A program made the translations under genes and the position numbers. From Parerythrobacter aestuarii (GTDB taxonomy: Bacteria; Pseudomonadota; Alphaproteobacteria; Sphingomonadales; Sphingomonadaceae): DNA of 64,000 bases. The notes beneath the pieces are model-generated. The model made no database searches, had not been told where the DNA came from, and was given only the letters and a program-made list of their open reading frames with translations. Location: NCBI RefSeq assembly GCF_030140925.1, contig NZ_JARBWD010000001.1:1116001-1180000 (forward strand). Reading direction: 5' to 3'. Shown here in pieces: positions 27,632 through 35,880 of this stretch (the first letter of the stretch is position 1; each line of letters begins with the position of its first letter).

Positions 27632-28852
27632 ATGAAGGGACTCACGATGCGCTCTTACCTAGCCGCCCTGCCGCTCCTGCTGGCAACCCCGCTCGCCGCG
27701 CAGGATGCCACTGTCGAGGCTGGCCCGGACACTTTCCTCACCGGCTATTACGAGCAACTGAAACAGCGGGTCGAGCTGCCCCGCGCGCCTGTCGGTGCGC
27801 CGCTGCCATCGACCGCTGCAACGCTCACCCGCATCGCCTTCGGCAGCTGCAACCACCAGAGCCGCGGCCAGCATATGTGGGGCAAGATCGCAGCGACCAA
27901 TCCCGACCTGTTCCTGCTGATCGGCGACAATGTCTATGGTGACCAGCTGTGGAACGGCGATGCGGCGCTAACCGATCTGCGCGCGTCCTATGCCAAGCAG
28001 GCTAGCCACCCCGAGTTTGCCGACTTCCGTTCGACCGTGCCGATGCTGACGACTTGGGACGACCACGATTTCGGCTTCAACGATGGCGGCGCGAACTTCG
28101 CCTTCCGTGGCTGGGCGGAAGACATCTACGAAACCTTCTGGGACGCTTCGCCTGAAGTGAAGTCGCGCCCTGGCATCTACGAAAGCCGCATGTTCGGCAG
28201 CGACGGCCGCCGCGTGCAGCTGCTCATTCTCGACACACGCTTCTTCCGCGCGGATTTCGACCGGATGCCGTTCCAGGAAGAGCGCCCGCCGCTTGGGCCT
28301 TACGTGCCGAGTGAGGATGCGTCGAAGACGATGCTGGGCGAGGCGCAATGGGCGTGGCTGGAACAAGAGCTCGCCAAGCCTGCCGACCTGCGCATCCTCG
28401 TCAGCTCCATCCAGGTACTGACCGACGCGCATGACTATGAGAGTTGGGAGCAGCTCCCGCTCGAGCGGCGCAAGCTGTATGAGATGCTGGGCGCGCGCGA
28501 GGACAGCGGGCTGCTGATCCTGTCGGGCGACCGGCATGCCGGCGGGATATACAGCGACACGCCGCTGAGCGCCGGCGAGCAGCTGTGGGAGCTGACCAGC
28601 TCTTCGCTCAACCTCGCGTTCAACAACACCGCCAGCAACACGGCCCGCGAGCCAGACCCGCGCCGCCTGACGGATTTCATCTCGGAAGAGAACTTCGGCC
28701 TCGTCGAGATCGATTGGGATGCAAGGGAAGTCACGCTCAAGCTGCTCGGCAACCAGGGCGAGGAACGGGCGAATATGACCTATGGCTGGCAGCCGCAAAT
28801 CAGCGATGCGCCGCCGATCATGGACGCGCCTGCGCCAGCGCCGGTGGAGTAG
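27632..28852 (+). CDS. PhoD-like alkaline phosphatase family protein, secreted
   Basis: 406 residues. Signal peptide MRSYLAALPLLLATPLAAQ begins at the internal Met (27647), so either ATG 27632 or 27647 may be the start; both have purine-rich upstream sequence. Metallophosphoesterase motifs are IAFGSCNHQSRG, LLIGDNVYGDQLW, TTWDDHDFGFNDGG and ILSGDRHAGGIY, matching PhoD-like phosphodiesterase/phosphatases. Expected in the periplasm or outside. Substrate not determined. Confidence 0.9.
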   Translation: MKGLTMRSYLAALPLLLATPLAAQDATVEAGPDTFLTGYYEQLKQRVELPRAPVGAPLPSTAATLTRIAFGSCNHQSRGQHMWGKIAATNPDLFLLIGDNVYGDQLWNGDAALTDLRASYAKQASHPEFADFRSTVPMLTTWDDHDFGFNDGGANFAFRGWAEDIYETFWDASPEVKSRPGIYESRMFGSDGRRVQLLILDTRFFRADFDRMPFQEERPPLGPYVPSEDASKTMLGEAQWAWLEQELAKPADLRILVSSIQVLTDAHDYESWEQLPLERRKLYEMLGAREDSGLLILSGDRHAGGIYSDTPLSAGEQLWELTSSSLNLAFNNTASNTAREPDPRRLTDFISEENFGLVEIDWDAREVTLKLLGNQGEERANMTYGWQPQISDAPPIMDAPAPAPVE

Positions 28853-28855
28853 GCC

Positions 28856-29839
28856 CTACAGGCAGCCCTCGACATACTGGATCGACTTGGTCCCGGAAGA
28901 GATGAAGTCGATCTTCCCGTCGGAAGTGACGTGGAACTTGATCCCGCGATTGGCGCTGTCCCAGACGAAATAGTCGGTCCCGTCATAGGGGTTCTGCTCG
29001 CTCTTGAGCTTGGCCCCATAGGCCTTCTTGAGCTCGGCTTCGCTGGCACCCACAGCTATGCCGCGGGCGGTCTTGAGCTTGCTGCTCTCGGTCGTGAAGG
29101 ACGTCGCCTTGCCGTCTTCCACCATCACGTCGACCAGCCCGTTCCTGGAGCGGTAGATGTCGCACACATCGCTTTCCCAATCGTCCATCTGCGAGCCATA
29201 GAGCGGCGCGGGATTGAGGCTGGAGCGCAGGAGCGGCAGGCCTTGTTCGGCCAGCATGCCCTGCATCCCTGCGGTCGTGATGGTTTCCATGCTGGCAAGG
29301 TTGCCTTCCCAGATGTAACCGCCGTCATTGGTCTTGAGCCAGCGGGTCTCGGGATCAGCCCCCTCGACCCAGCGCCCGGTGACCGCACGACCCATGTCGA
29401 GCGTCTCGAGGATTTCGCCACCCTTGGCCGTGGGGAAGCTGCGCTTGCGCGCTTCGCCGGATGTCAGGCGGGTGAGATCGGCGGAAAGGAAGGTGTCGGT
29501 GTAGTTGTCGAACCACTCTTGCGGACGGTCCGCATCGGGGTCTTCCTCAGTCGCTACTTCGGCAATTTCTTCATCGGCTGCCTCGGCATCGTCCTCGCTC
29601 GCGCCCGCGGCGAACATCCACCACGCCGCCGCGCTCACCAGCACTGCGGCAGCGACGATGAGAATGATGATGACGGGTGTATGGCTCGAAGCCGGCTCGG
29701 TGGCTGCAGCGGGATTGGTCGCCGGCCGGTCGGGGTTTGGGATCGGGTTAGCAACACCATCTATGGGGGTACCGCAGCCGGCACAGAACTTGGCTCCCGG
29801 CTGGAGCTTGTCCCCGCATTGAGCGCAGAAATTGGCCAT
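28856..29839 (-). CDS. Zinc-ribbon single-pass membrane protein
   Basis: 327 residues. The N-terminus has a zinc ribbon with two CxxC knuckles (NFCAQCGDKLQPG and KFCAGCGTPIDG). One membrane helix follows (about 54-74, VIIILIVAAAVLVSAAAWW), an acidic linker (EDDAEAADEEIAEVATEEDPD), then an exported domain of about 220 residues without recognised family; its end (KFHVTSDGKIDFISSGTKSIQYVEGCL) looks like a small beta domain. Function unknown. Convergent with the PhoD-like gene, 3 bp apart. Confidence 0.7.
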   Translation of the reverse strand: MANFCAQCGDKLQPGAKFCAGCGTPIDGVANPIPNPDRPATNPAAATEPASSHTPVIIILIVAAAVLVSAAAWWMFAAGASEDDAEAADEEIAEVATEEDPDADRPQEWFDNYTDTFLSADLTRLTSGEARKRSFPTAKGGEILETLDMGRAVTGRWVEGADPETRWLKTNDGGYIWEGNLASMETITTAGMQGMLAEQGLPLLRSSLNPAPLYGSQMDDWESDVCDIYRSRNGLVDVMVEDGKATSFTTESSKLKTARGIAVGASEAELKKAYGAKLKSEQNPYDGTDYFVWDSANRGIKFHVTSDGKIDFISSGTKSIQYVEGCL

Positions 29840-29921
29840 CGTTCGCGAAATCCCCCTCGTTTGCGCGCACCCCGATCGGGTCGGAGCTAAACCGATTGCA
29901 GCGCAATTGTCGAGGGGCGGC

Positions 29922-31340
29922 TCAGGCCGCGTTGTCGATGCCGAGGTCGCTGAGCTTGCGGTACAGTGTCGATCGTCCGATGCCGAGCCTCCGGGCGACT
30001 TCGGTCATGCGGCCTCGATAATGACCGATGGCTAGCCGGATGACATCGGCCTCGATCTCGTCGAGCGGGCGCAGGTTCCCGTCTTCGGTATAGAGCATGA
30101 CACCGACCGCTTCGGGCAACGATCCAGCGTTGTCGCCAAGGTCGCCGACGATCTCCGACAGCTGCGGGAAATCCCGCGCGGTCAGAGCCTCGCCTTCGCA
30201 GAAAACGGCGGCGCGGAAAAGCACGGCCTGCAGCTGGCGGACATTGCCGGGCCAGTCGAAAGCACTCAGGATCGCGAGCGCGCTGTCGGCCAACGAGAGG
30301 TGCTTGAGACCTGGTTGCTCGCCAATCCGGCCCAGGAAATGGCGAGAGAGTGCGGGGATGTCGCCGGCGCGGTCACGCAAGGGCGGCAGCGCAATATGCG
30401 TCGCGCCGATGTGCTTGAGCAGCCGACTGTCGAAATGGCCGGCTTCAACCAGGTCGGAAAGCGGCAAATTGCTAGCAGTCAGCAAGCGGATATCGATCTT
30501 GAAGCCATGCCGCGCGCCGATCGGACGGACGATCCCTTCCTCGAGTGTCTGGGCCAGCCGTTCCTGCAGGTCTGCACTCAGCCGGTCGATTTCGTCGATC
30601 ATCAGCGTCCCGGTATCGCAAAACTGCAATGCGCCGACCTGGCGGTCGAATGCGCCGGGGAACGCCCCTTGCTCATGACCGAACAGCGCGGACTCGACGG
30701 AGTTTGCGGGGATCCCGCTGATATTGACGAGACGGAAGGGCGCTTTTGCGCGGGGGCTGGCCGCGTGCATCGCGCGCAGCAGCATTTCCTTGCCGGTGCC
30801 ACTTTCGCCTTCGATCAGCACATGGCCGTGGCTGCGGGCAGCCTTGGCAGCGCGGGCGAGCGCTGTGCGGAACGCCGGAGCCGTACCGATCATGGCGTCG
30901 AAATCGAGCACCGCCGGCATTTTCTCGGTCAGCGGCTGCAATTCTGCCTTGGGTGCCTCGAGCTTGGTGGCACTGCGCAGGGCGCGCATCAGCCGCTCGG
31001 GCGCGACTGGTTTGATAAGATAGTCGGTTGCCCCTGCGCGCATGGCCTCCACTGCCAGCAACGGGCTGGCGCTTTGCGTCAGCATCAGGATCGGCAAAGC
31101 CGGGCGGCGGTTCTTGAGTTCTTCGATCAGCTGACACGCACCATCGCCGGGCACCCACTGGTCAAGAATGATGGCCGACAGCTGCATCCCCTGCCTGGTG
31201 CCAAGGGTAGCAATGGCGGTCTCCGAATCCCTGACCACGAGCGTACGCCATCCCTCGCGTGCGGCGAGTGCACTGATCAGCCTGCTTTGCGCAGGCTCAT
31301 CATCGATCAGCATCAGCAGGCGTGTCTCGTCTTCTGCCAT
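29922..31340 (-). CDS. NtrC-family response regulator with variant GAFPGA loop
   Basis: 472 residues. Receiver domain (about 7-118) with phosphoacceptor Asp60 (AIILDQWVPGDG) and Lys110. AAA+ domain has Walker A GESGTGK (178-184) and Walker B LMIDE (246-250). The Fis-type helix-turn-helix is RMTEVARRLGIGRSTLYRKL near the C-terminus. The sigma-54 contact motif, normally GAFTGA, reads GAFPGA (225-230, bases 30651-30668). The start at ATG 31340 removes 49 unlikely upstream residues. No histidine kinase is adjacent. It may act on sigma-54 poorly or through sigma-70. Confidence 0.9.
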   Translation of the reverse strand: MAEDETRLLMLIDDEPAQSRLISALAAREGWRTLVVRDSETAIATLGTRQGMQLSAIILDQWVPGDGACQLIEELKNRRPALPILMLTQSASPLLAVEAMRAGATDYLIKPVAPERLMRALRSATKLEAPKAELQPLTEKMPAVLDFDAMIGTAPAFRTALARAAKAARSHGHVLIEGESGTGKEMLLRAMHAASPRAKAPFRLVNISGIPANSVESALFGHEQGAFPGAFDRQVGALQFCDTGTLMIDEIDRLSADLQERLAQTLEEGIVRPIGARHGFKIDIRLLTASNLPLSDLVEAGHFDSRLLKHIGATHIALPPLRDRAGDIPALSRHFLGRIGEQPGLKHLSLADSALAILSAFDWPGNVRQLQAVLFRAAVFCEGEALTARDFPQLSEIVGDLGDNAGSLPEAVGVMLYTEDGNLRPLDEIEADVIRLAIGHYRGRMTEVARRLGIGRSTLYRKLSDLGIDNAA

Positions 31341-31513
31341 GATTCCCCAAAACCGTCCCGGTGCGGTACAGCCGCTTGGAATAGCGGTGAGGGGTAAAGG
31401 TCTAATTAAGGCTGTTGGCACGGCGTGAAGGCGGTGTGCTATGCCCTTGGCAAGTTGCCGGAGCGGCGATAGGGATTGGCGCAGCAAACCAACTTGAACC
31501 GGGGATTCCTACC

Positions 31514-31636
31514 ATGGCCGCAAATGACATGAAGTCGGCAGAAAAAACCTATTCGAGCTTCATCTCAAGCCTCAAGATCAGCGTTCCGATCATTGCACTG
31601 ATCGCGCTTGTCGTCATCGTCCTGATCGCCGACTGA
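31514..31636 (+). CDS. aa3-type cytochrome c oxidase subunit IV-like peptide
   Basis: 40 residues: a short polar N-terminus (MAANDMKSAEKTYSSF) and one membrane helix (ISVPIIALIALVVIVLIAD). This is the pattern of the bacterial aa3 oxidase subunit IV family, which alphaproteobacteria often encode directly before pntAA. The pntAA TTG start follows its stop codon by 4 bases, so the two are probably coupled. Whether it sits in an oxidase here is untested. Confidence 0.75.
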   Translation: MAANDMKSAEKTYSSFISSLKISVPIIALIALVVIVLIAD

Positions 31637-31640
31637 TCCC

Positions 31641-32753
31641 TTGCGGATAGCGACCCTGAAAGAGCGCGCGACCGGGGAAACCCGCGTCGCGATTACGCCT
31701 GAAACGGTTAAGAAGTTCGCCGGATTGGGCGCCGTCGTGGCAGTGGAAAGCGGAGCTGGCGAACATGCCGCCATCAGCGACGCTGCCTATGCCGAGGCCG
31801 GGGCCGAAGTCGGAAGTGCCGAAGCGACGGCAAAGGATGCGGACATCGTGCTGGGCGTGCAGGCACCCGATGTGTCGTTGCTGGGCGGGGTGAAATCGGG
31901 AGCCTGGGTGGCTGCCACTTTCGATCCCTTCCAGCAGCGCGAGCGGGTCGGTGCCTACGCCAAGGCCGGGCTTGAAGCGCTGGCGATGGAATTCATGCCG
32001 CGTATTACCCGCGCGCAGAGTATGGACGTGCTGTCCAGCCAATCCAACCTCTCCGGCTACAAGGCAGTGATTGCCGCTGCCGACCAGTTCGGTCGGGCCT
32101 TCCCGATGATGATGACCGCCGCCGGCACGGTGCAGGCGGCAAAGGTCTTCGTCATGGGCGTGGGCGTGGCCGGTCTGCAGGCAATCGCCACGGCCAAGCG
32201 TCTGGGGGCGCAGGTTTCCGCCACCGATGTCCGGCCCGAAACTGCCGAGCAGATCAGGAGCCTGGGCGGCAAGCCCGTGTTCGCGGAAGGGCTCGAAGCC
32301 TCGGGCGAGGGCGGGTATGCCGCCGAGCTGACCGACGAGCAGAAGGCAGCGCAGGCAGAAATGGTCTCGGGCCATATCGCCAAGCAGGACATTGTCATCA
32401 CCACAGCTTTGATTCCGGGACGTGCTGCTCCGAGGCTGGTTTCCGACCCGCAGATCGCAACGATGAAGCCGGGCAGCGTGATCTTCGACCTGGCCGTGGG
32501 GCAAGGCGGCAATGTCGAGGGCTCGAAGGCCGATGAGGTAGTGGAAAAGCATGGCGTCACGATCATGGGCTTCTCCAACACGCCTGCGCACCTGCCCGCC
32601 GATGCCTCCGCGCTGTTCGCGCGCAACCATTTCAACTTCCTCTCCGCCTTCTGGGACAAGGAAGCGGGCAAGCCGGTGCTCGATGAGGAAATCGGCGACG
32701 CGATCCGGCTGACGCGTGGCGGCGAGGTAGTGAACGAGAGGCTGGCTGGGTGA
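31641..32753 (+). CDS. pntAA: NAD(P) transhydrogenase subunit alpha, NAD-binding part
   Basis: 370 residues. Domain I of proton-translocating transhydrogenase, which transfers hydride between NADH and NADP+. Motifs include the N-terminal RVAITPETVKKFAGLGA, QSNLSGYKAVI and the NAD-binding VMGVGVAGLQAIATAKRLGA (about 172-191). Starts at TTG 31641. The operon is unusual: four secreted-protein genes separate it from the membrane subunits at 35598 and 35881. Confidence 0.95.
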   Translation: MRIATLKERATGETRVAITPETVKKFAGLGAVVAVESGAGEHAAISDAAYAEAGAEVGSAEATAKDADIVLGVQAPDVSLLGGVKSGAWVAATFDPFQQRERVGAYAKAGLEALAMEFMPRITRAQSMDVLSSQSNLSGYKAVIAAADQFGRAFPMMMTAAGTVQAAKVFVMGVGVAGLQAIATAKRLGAQVSATDVRPETAEQIRSLGGKPVFAEGLEASGEGGYAAELTDEQKAAQAEMVSGHIAKQDIVITTALIPGRAAPRLVSDPQIATMKPGSVIFDLAVGQGGNVEGSKADEVVEKHGVTIMGFSNTPAHLPADASALFARNHFNFLSAFWDKEAGKPVLDEEIGDAIRLTRGGEVVNERLAG

Positions 32754-33499
32754 GGGTTCTTGCGGCAACCGTTCTGGCACTGATCGTCTCGGTAGTATCG
32801 GCAGGATGGGTAGGTCCCATCAGCGCATCTACAGCGAGCCCCGACCGCATTCGGTACTATTTCCCCGAGGTTATGCTGGCCGAAGTACCACCTGCGGAGA
32901 CAATCATCGTCACCAAGGGAGAGAAATGGCTGACGTTGAAAGCAGCGCCGTACCGACTGGCTCGCGTGAAAGGCGAGTTCACGAAGTTTTATGGTGATCG
33001 CAGCCGCAGTATCGGGAACGGCGAGATCATTTACATCTCTATGGGCACCGAAGTTTTCGGCTGCGCTGAATACAAGGATTTGACTGACACCGGAGAGCAG
33101 GTGCCTTGCTTTGCAGACCTCGACAGAGACGGCCTTTTCGAAGCAGTCATCATGAAGAAGATATCTCCCGGTCTCAATTCCTATCCTGGCTCCGTCAGTG
33201 TGGGCGACCTGGAGCCGATATCGCCGTTATCTTACGAACTGATCACCGATCGCGACGCCATTGTGGAAATCAAGAAGGAAGAAGAATGGCAAATCGAGCA
33301 TCGGGGTAGCACGATCAGCATCTGCCAGAGCGACGTTCCCAAGGAGTACCGGTATTGCCTCAACAAGAAGGGCAAGATGAAGCGGAGCGATGCGGTGCAA
33401 CGGGTTGAATACAAAGGTGCGGTCTTTGAGGTCAAAAGACTGGACGGGCAAAAAGTCTCGGTGCGTATTGAGACTCCTCCGTCTGCTATCGTGTTCTGA
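32750..33499 (+). CDS. Secreted protein of unknown function, C...C-DxDxDG type (A)
   Basis: 249 residues with a signal peptide (MRVLAATVLALIVSVVSAGW). GTG 32750 overlaps the pntAA stop (GTGA). Mature part: Cys105, then CFADLDRDGLFEAV at 120-133, an EF-hand-like acidic loop just after a cysteine. More cysteines occur in SICQSD and YRYCLNKKG. The closing region EYKGAVFEVKRLDGQKVSVR looks like beta strands. Same signature as the proteins from 33604 and 34808. Less GC-rich than the pnt genes. No family recognised; not a transhydrogenase part. Confidence 0.65.
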   Translation: MRVLAATVLALIVSVVSAGWVGPISASTASPDRIRYYFPEVMLAEVPPAETIIVTKGEKWLTLKAAPYRLARVKGEFTKFYGDRSRSIGNGEIIYISMGTEVFGCAEYKDLTDTGEQVPCFADLDRDGLFEAVIMKKISPGLNSYPGSVSVGDLEPISPLSYELITDRDAIVEIKKEEEWQIEHRGSTISICQSDVPKEYRYCLNKKGKMKRSDAVQRVEYKGAVFEVKRLDGQKVSVRIETPPSAIVF

Positions 33500-33603
33500 G
33501 ATGTCTGTATGGCGAGCTTCATCAAGTTGGTCGGGATACCCGCCTCAGCAAGTGTTGGTACGCTCGAAAGTGTTACTTCATAAGAAATTGCCGGGAGAAT
33601 CCG

Positions 33604-34407
33604 TTGCGTAGTGTAGGTCGCGCCAGCATCGCATTGTTGACATTAGCAAGTGTAGCCTTGGTCGGAGCAAAGGAACCGGGCGATCCTGGCTACGAGACTG
33701 AGTGGATGGTCACCACTAAGGTCCCTGACGTGCTGGCGGCACCGCGTACCCTTGGCAAGAACGAGATCGTCTTCCAGCAGCGCATCGTGTTCGAAAGACT
33801 TGCAGAGGCCGACGTCGCCCTTGTTCAGGCCGACAATGGTGAGGAATTCATCCCTGCCGGAGAGCAGTACTACAAGGCCCTGACTGCGCCCGAGCACGAA
33901 TTGTGGTGCACGGCGAACATGAAAATGCCGGAAGGTGACTTTGCCAAGACAGTGATCGGGCGGGTCTACAGCCAGTATTGCATCTACGACCACGACAAGG
34001 ACGGGACTTTTGACGCTTTCTTCAAGCGTGCACGGACAATCCCGGTAGCGCCGACGGTGCGTGGCAAGGTCCGGGCTTTTGAGAAGATGCGCACGATCAA
34101 GCCCCTGAAACTGACAGATGTTGCGCCGGAGACATTGCGAACGGAATATTTCTGGGGCGTGGCCTTCCTGAAGAACGGCAGGCGCGGCCCGCAGTTCACT
34201 CGCTTTGCCGGCAGCGAATTCGGCATGTTTGCGCTGGAGAAGGAGTTTCGCGGCGAACCCGGCCAAAACCAGATTGTCTCGGATGAGGACTTCACAATTA
34301 CCTATTCGACCAAGGAGAAGCAGATTGAAGTCCACGGATTCACGCCGATGGCGGAGAAGTCCATCAGGATCCACGGCACACAGTGCGGGATGATCAACGG
34401 ATGTTGA
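33604..34407 (+). CDS. Secreted protein of unknown function, C...C-DxDxDG type (B)
   Basis: 267 residues from TTG 33604, with GGGAGA upstream. Signal peptide-like N-terminus MRSVGRASIALLTLASVALV. Signature: Cys102 (ELWCTAN) and CIYDHDKDGTFDAF at 126-139. The end (DFTITYSTKEKQIEVHGF) resembles the closing strands of protein C (LSFDAEEKSLTVRI), supporting remote homology. An internal aromatic region FWGVAFLKNGRRGPQ has no counterpart recognised. Function unknown; envelope location inferred. Confidence 0.65.
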   Translation: MRSVGRASIALLTLASVALVGAKEPGDPGYETEWMVTTKVPDVLAAPRTLGKNEIVFQQRIVFERLAEADVALVQADNGEEFIPAGEQYYKALTAPEHELWCTANMKMPEGDFAKTVIGRVYSQYCIYDHDKDGTFDAFFKRARTIPVAPTVRGKVRAFEKMRTIKPLKLTDVAPETLRTEYFWGVAFLKNGRRGPQFTRFAGSEFGMFALEKEFRGEPGQNQIVSDEDFTITYSTKEKQIEVHGFTPMAEKSIRIHGTQCGMINGC

Positions 34408-34811
34408 GCGGCAGATTTGCTGCACGATGCGCGGCGGCGCTGCTGGCAGCCTTGCAGGTAGCCCCCGCCGTCGCTCCAGCCCTGGCACAGGAAGAGGAAG
34501 CACGTTCAGTCGATACCATCGCTGGAGAATGGGTTGTCGACCTGCGGCTCTCGCTGGACGATGCACCATATACCCAGCCGATGGTGTTGGTCGTAGCAGA
34601 GGATGGCACGGTCACAGGGACATTTTACGGTGCGACCATCGAAGCGGGGAAACGCGGTAGCGCACAGGGGCGTACCTGCATCGCCTTCCGCACCAGCGAC
34701 GGAAGCGGCCCTTACCAGCATGCCGCTTGCCTGGTGGACGGCAAGATAGTCGGCCAGAGCTGGTCGGAAGGGCGCGGTTTCGTGTTGCCGTGGACGGCTC
34801 AGCGGAAATGA
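34401..34811 (+). CDS. Small secreted protein of unknown function
   Basis: 136 residues from ATG 34401, overlapping the previous stop by 7 bases. Signal peptide runs to about residue 29 (LQVAPAVAPALAQ). The mature part looks like a single beta-barrel or lipocalin-like strand set (GEWVVDLRLSLDDAPYTQPM, DGTVTGTFYGATIEAG, RTCIAFRTSDGSGPYQHAAC, GQSWSEGRGFVLPW) with two cysteines that could pair. It lacks the DxDxDG loop of its neighbours. Translationally coupled to the next gene by ATGA. Confidence 0.65.
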   Translation: MLSGRFAARCAAALLAALQVAPAVAPALAQEEEARSVDTIAGEWVVDLRLSLDDAPYTQPMVLVVAEDGTVTGTFYGATIEAGKRGSAQGRTCIAFRTSDGSGPYQHAACLVDGKIVGQSWSEGRGFVLPWTAQRK

Positions 34812-35584
34812 TGCGCGGCCTTGCCCTGCTTGCCGCCGGGCTTGCCGGTGCTGCCAGCGCACAGGTTCGAACGGTGCCGTTTCAGGACAATCGTGCCATC
34901 ACCCCGGTGTGGGTCAGCGAAGCGCCGGAGCTGGAGAGCGAACGGGTCACCATCGGCAACAAGGACTATACGGTCCTCACCAAGGTCCGACCGCAGGATG
35001 CGCTGGTCACGCTCGATCCGACCTATCGCCGCAAGAAAAGGGAACTCTTGCCGGCGTCGACCGTAATGGTCCGCGCTCCGGGCAGCGATGGGGTCGCCTG
35101 CGAGATGTCGCGCAAGCCGGGCAACGAGCGCGTGACTTGCCTGCAAGACAGTGACGGCGATGGCAGTTTCGACCGGCTGTGGCGCGCGCCTGGAATCTGG
35201 AATTATTTCGTCATCCCGATCGCAGGCTATCAGAAGAAGTGGGAAGCCCTGCCAGCCCCGGTCCGCTATCGGACCGCCGATCAGCCTGGCGATGTCGTGT
35301 CGATCGAAATGATCCTGCGCTTCTATCGGGTTAAGGACAAAAGCGTGCTGGAGGTCTGCCTTGAACCGCACCGTCGCAAGGCGAGCTGGGGCTTTCCGCA
35401 TCTTGTCGACGAATGCCTCAAGAATGCGCGCGGCTTTACCGACGACGCCATGCCGACGTCGCTGGTGCTGGACGGCTTCATCGTAACTGCTCTATCGTTC
35501 GACGCAGAGGAAAAGAGCCTGACCGTCAGGATCGACCGCGCGCCGGGCGAACGCGAGATCCAGTTCGGTTATCGAGGGGACTAG
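34808..35584 (+). CDS. Secreted protein of unknown function, C...C-DxDxDG type (C)
   Basis: 258 residues from ATG 34808 (ATG 34811 possible). Signal peptide MMRGLALLAAGLAGAASAQ. Signature: Cys98 (VACEMS) and CLQDSDGDGSFDRLW at 111-125. Preceding LLPASTVMVRAPG aligns with FIPAGEQYYKALTAP of protein B. The C-terminus FDAEEKSLTVRIDRAPGE is beta-type. The third member of the family inserted in the pnt operon; the pntAB start follows 13 bp after its stop. Calcium binding is inferred from the loop only. Confidence 0.65.
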   Translation: MMRGLALLAAGLAGAASAQVRTVPFQDNRAITPVWVSEAPELESERVTIGNKDYTVLTKVRPQDALVTLDPTYRRKKRELLPASTVMVRAPGSDGVACEMSRKPGNERVTCLQDSDGDGSFDRLWRAPGIWNYFVIPIAGYQKKWEALPAPVRYRTADQPGDVVSIEMILRFYRVKDKSVLEVCLEPHRRKASWGFPHLVDECLKNARGFTDDAMPTSLVLDGFIVTALSFDAEEKSLTVRIDRAPGEREIQFGYRGD

Positions 35585-35597
35585 GGGACAACCGCGA

Positions 35598-35879
35598 ATG
35601 GACTTCATATCAATCCTGTCGATCTTCGTGCTGGCGTGCTTCGTCGGCTATTACGTGGTGTGGTCGGTTACCCCGGCGCTGCACACGCCATTGATGGCGG
35701 TGACCAATGCCATTTCCTCGGTGATTATTGTCGGCGCGCTGATTGCTTCGGCTGAGGCCGGGAGTGCGTTGGCCAAATGGCTCGGCCTGGCCGGCGTGGT
35801 GCTGGCGAGCGTCAACATCTTTGGCGGCTTTGCCGTCACGGAGCGCATGCTGGCGATGTACAAGAAGAAGGAGAAGTAA
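35598..35879 (+). CDS. pntAB: NAD(P) transhydrogenase subunit alpha, membrane part
   Basis: 93 residues forming three to four membrane helices: SILSIFVLACFVGYYVVWSV, then TPLMAVTNAISSVIIVGALI, then LGLAGVVLASVNIFGGFAVT. The sequence TPLMAVTNAISSVIIVGA is diagnostic for the alpha membrane domain of PntA, encoded separately as usual in alphaproteobacteria. Followed immediately by pntB. Confidence 0.95.
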   Translation: MDFISILSIFVLACFVGYYVVWSVTPALHTPLMAVTNAISSVIIVGALIASAEAGSALAKWLGLAGVVLASVNIFGGFAVTERMLAMYKKKEK

Positions 35880-35880
35880 G

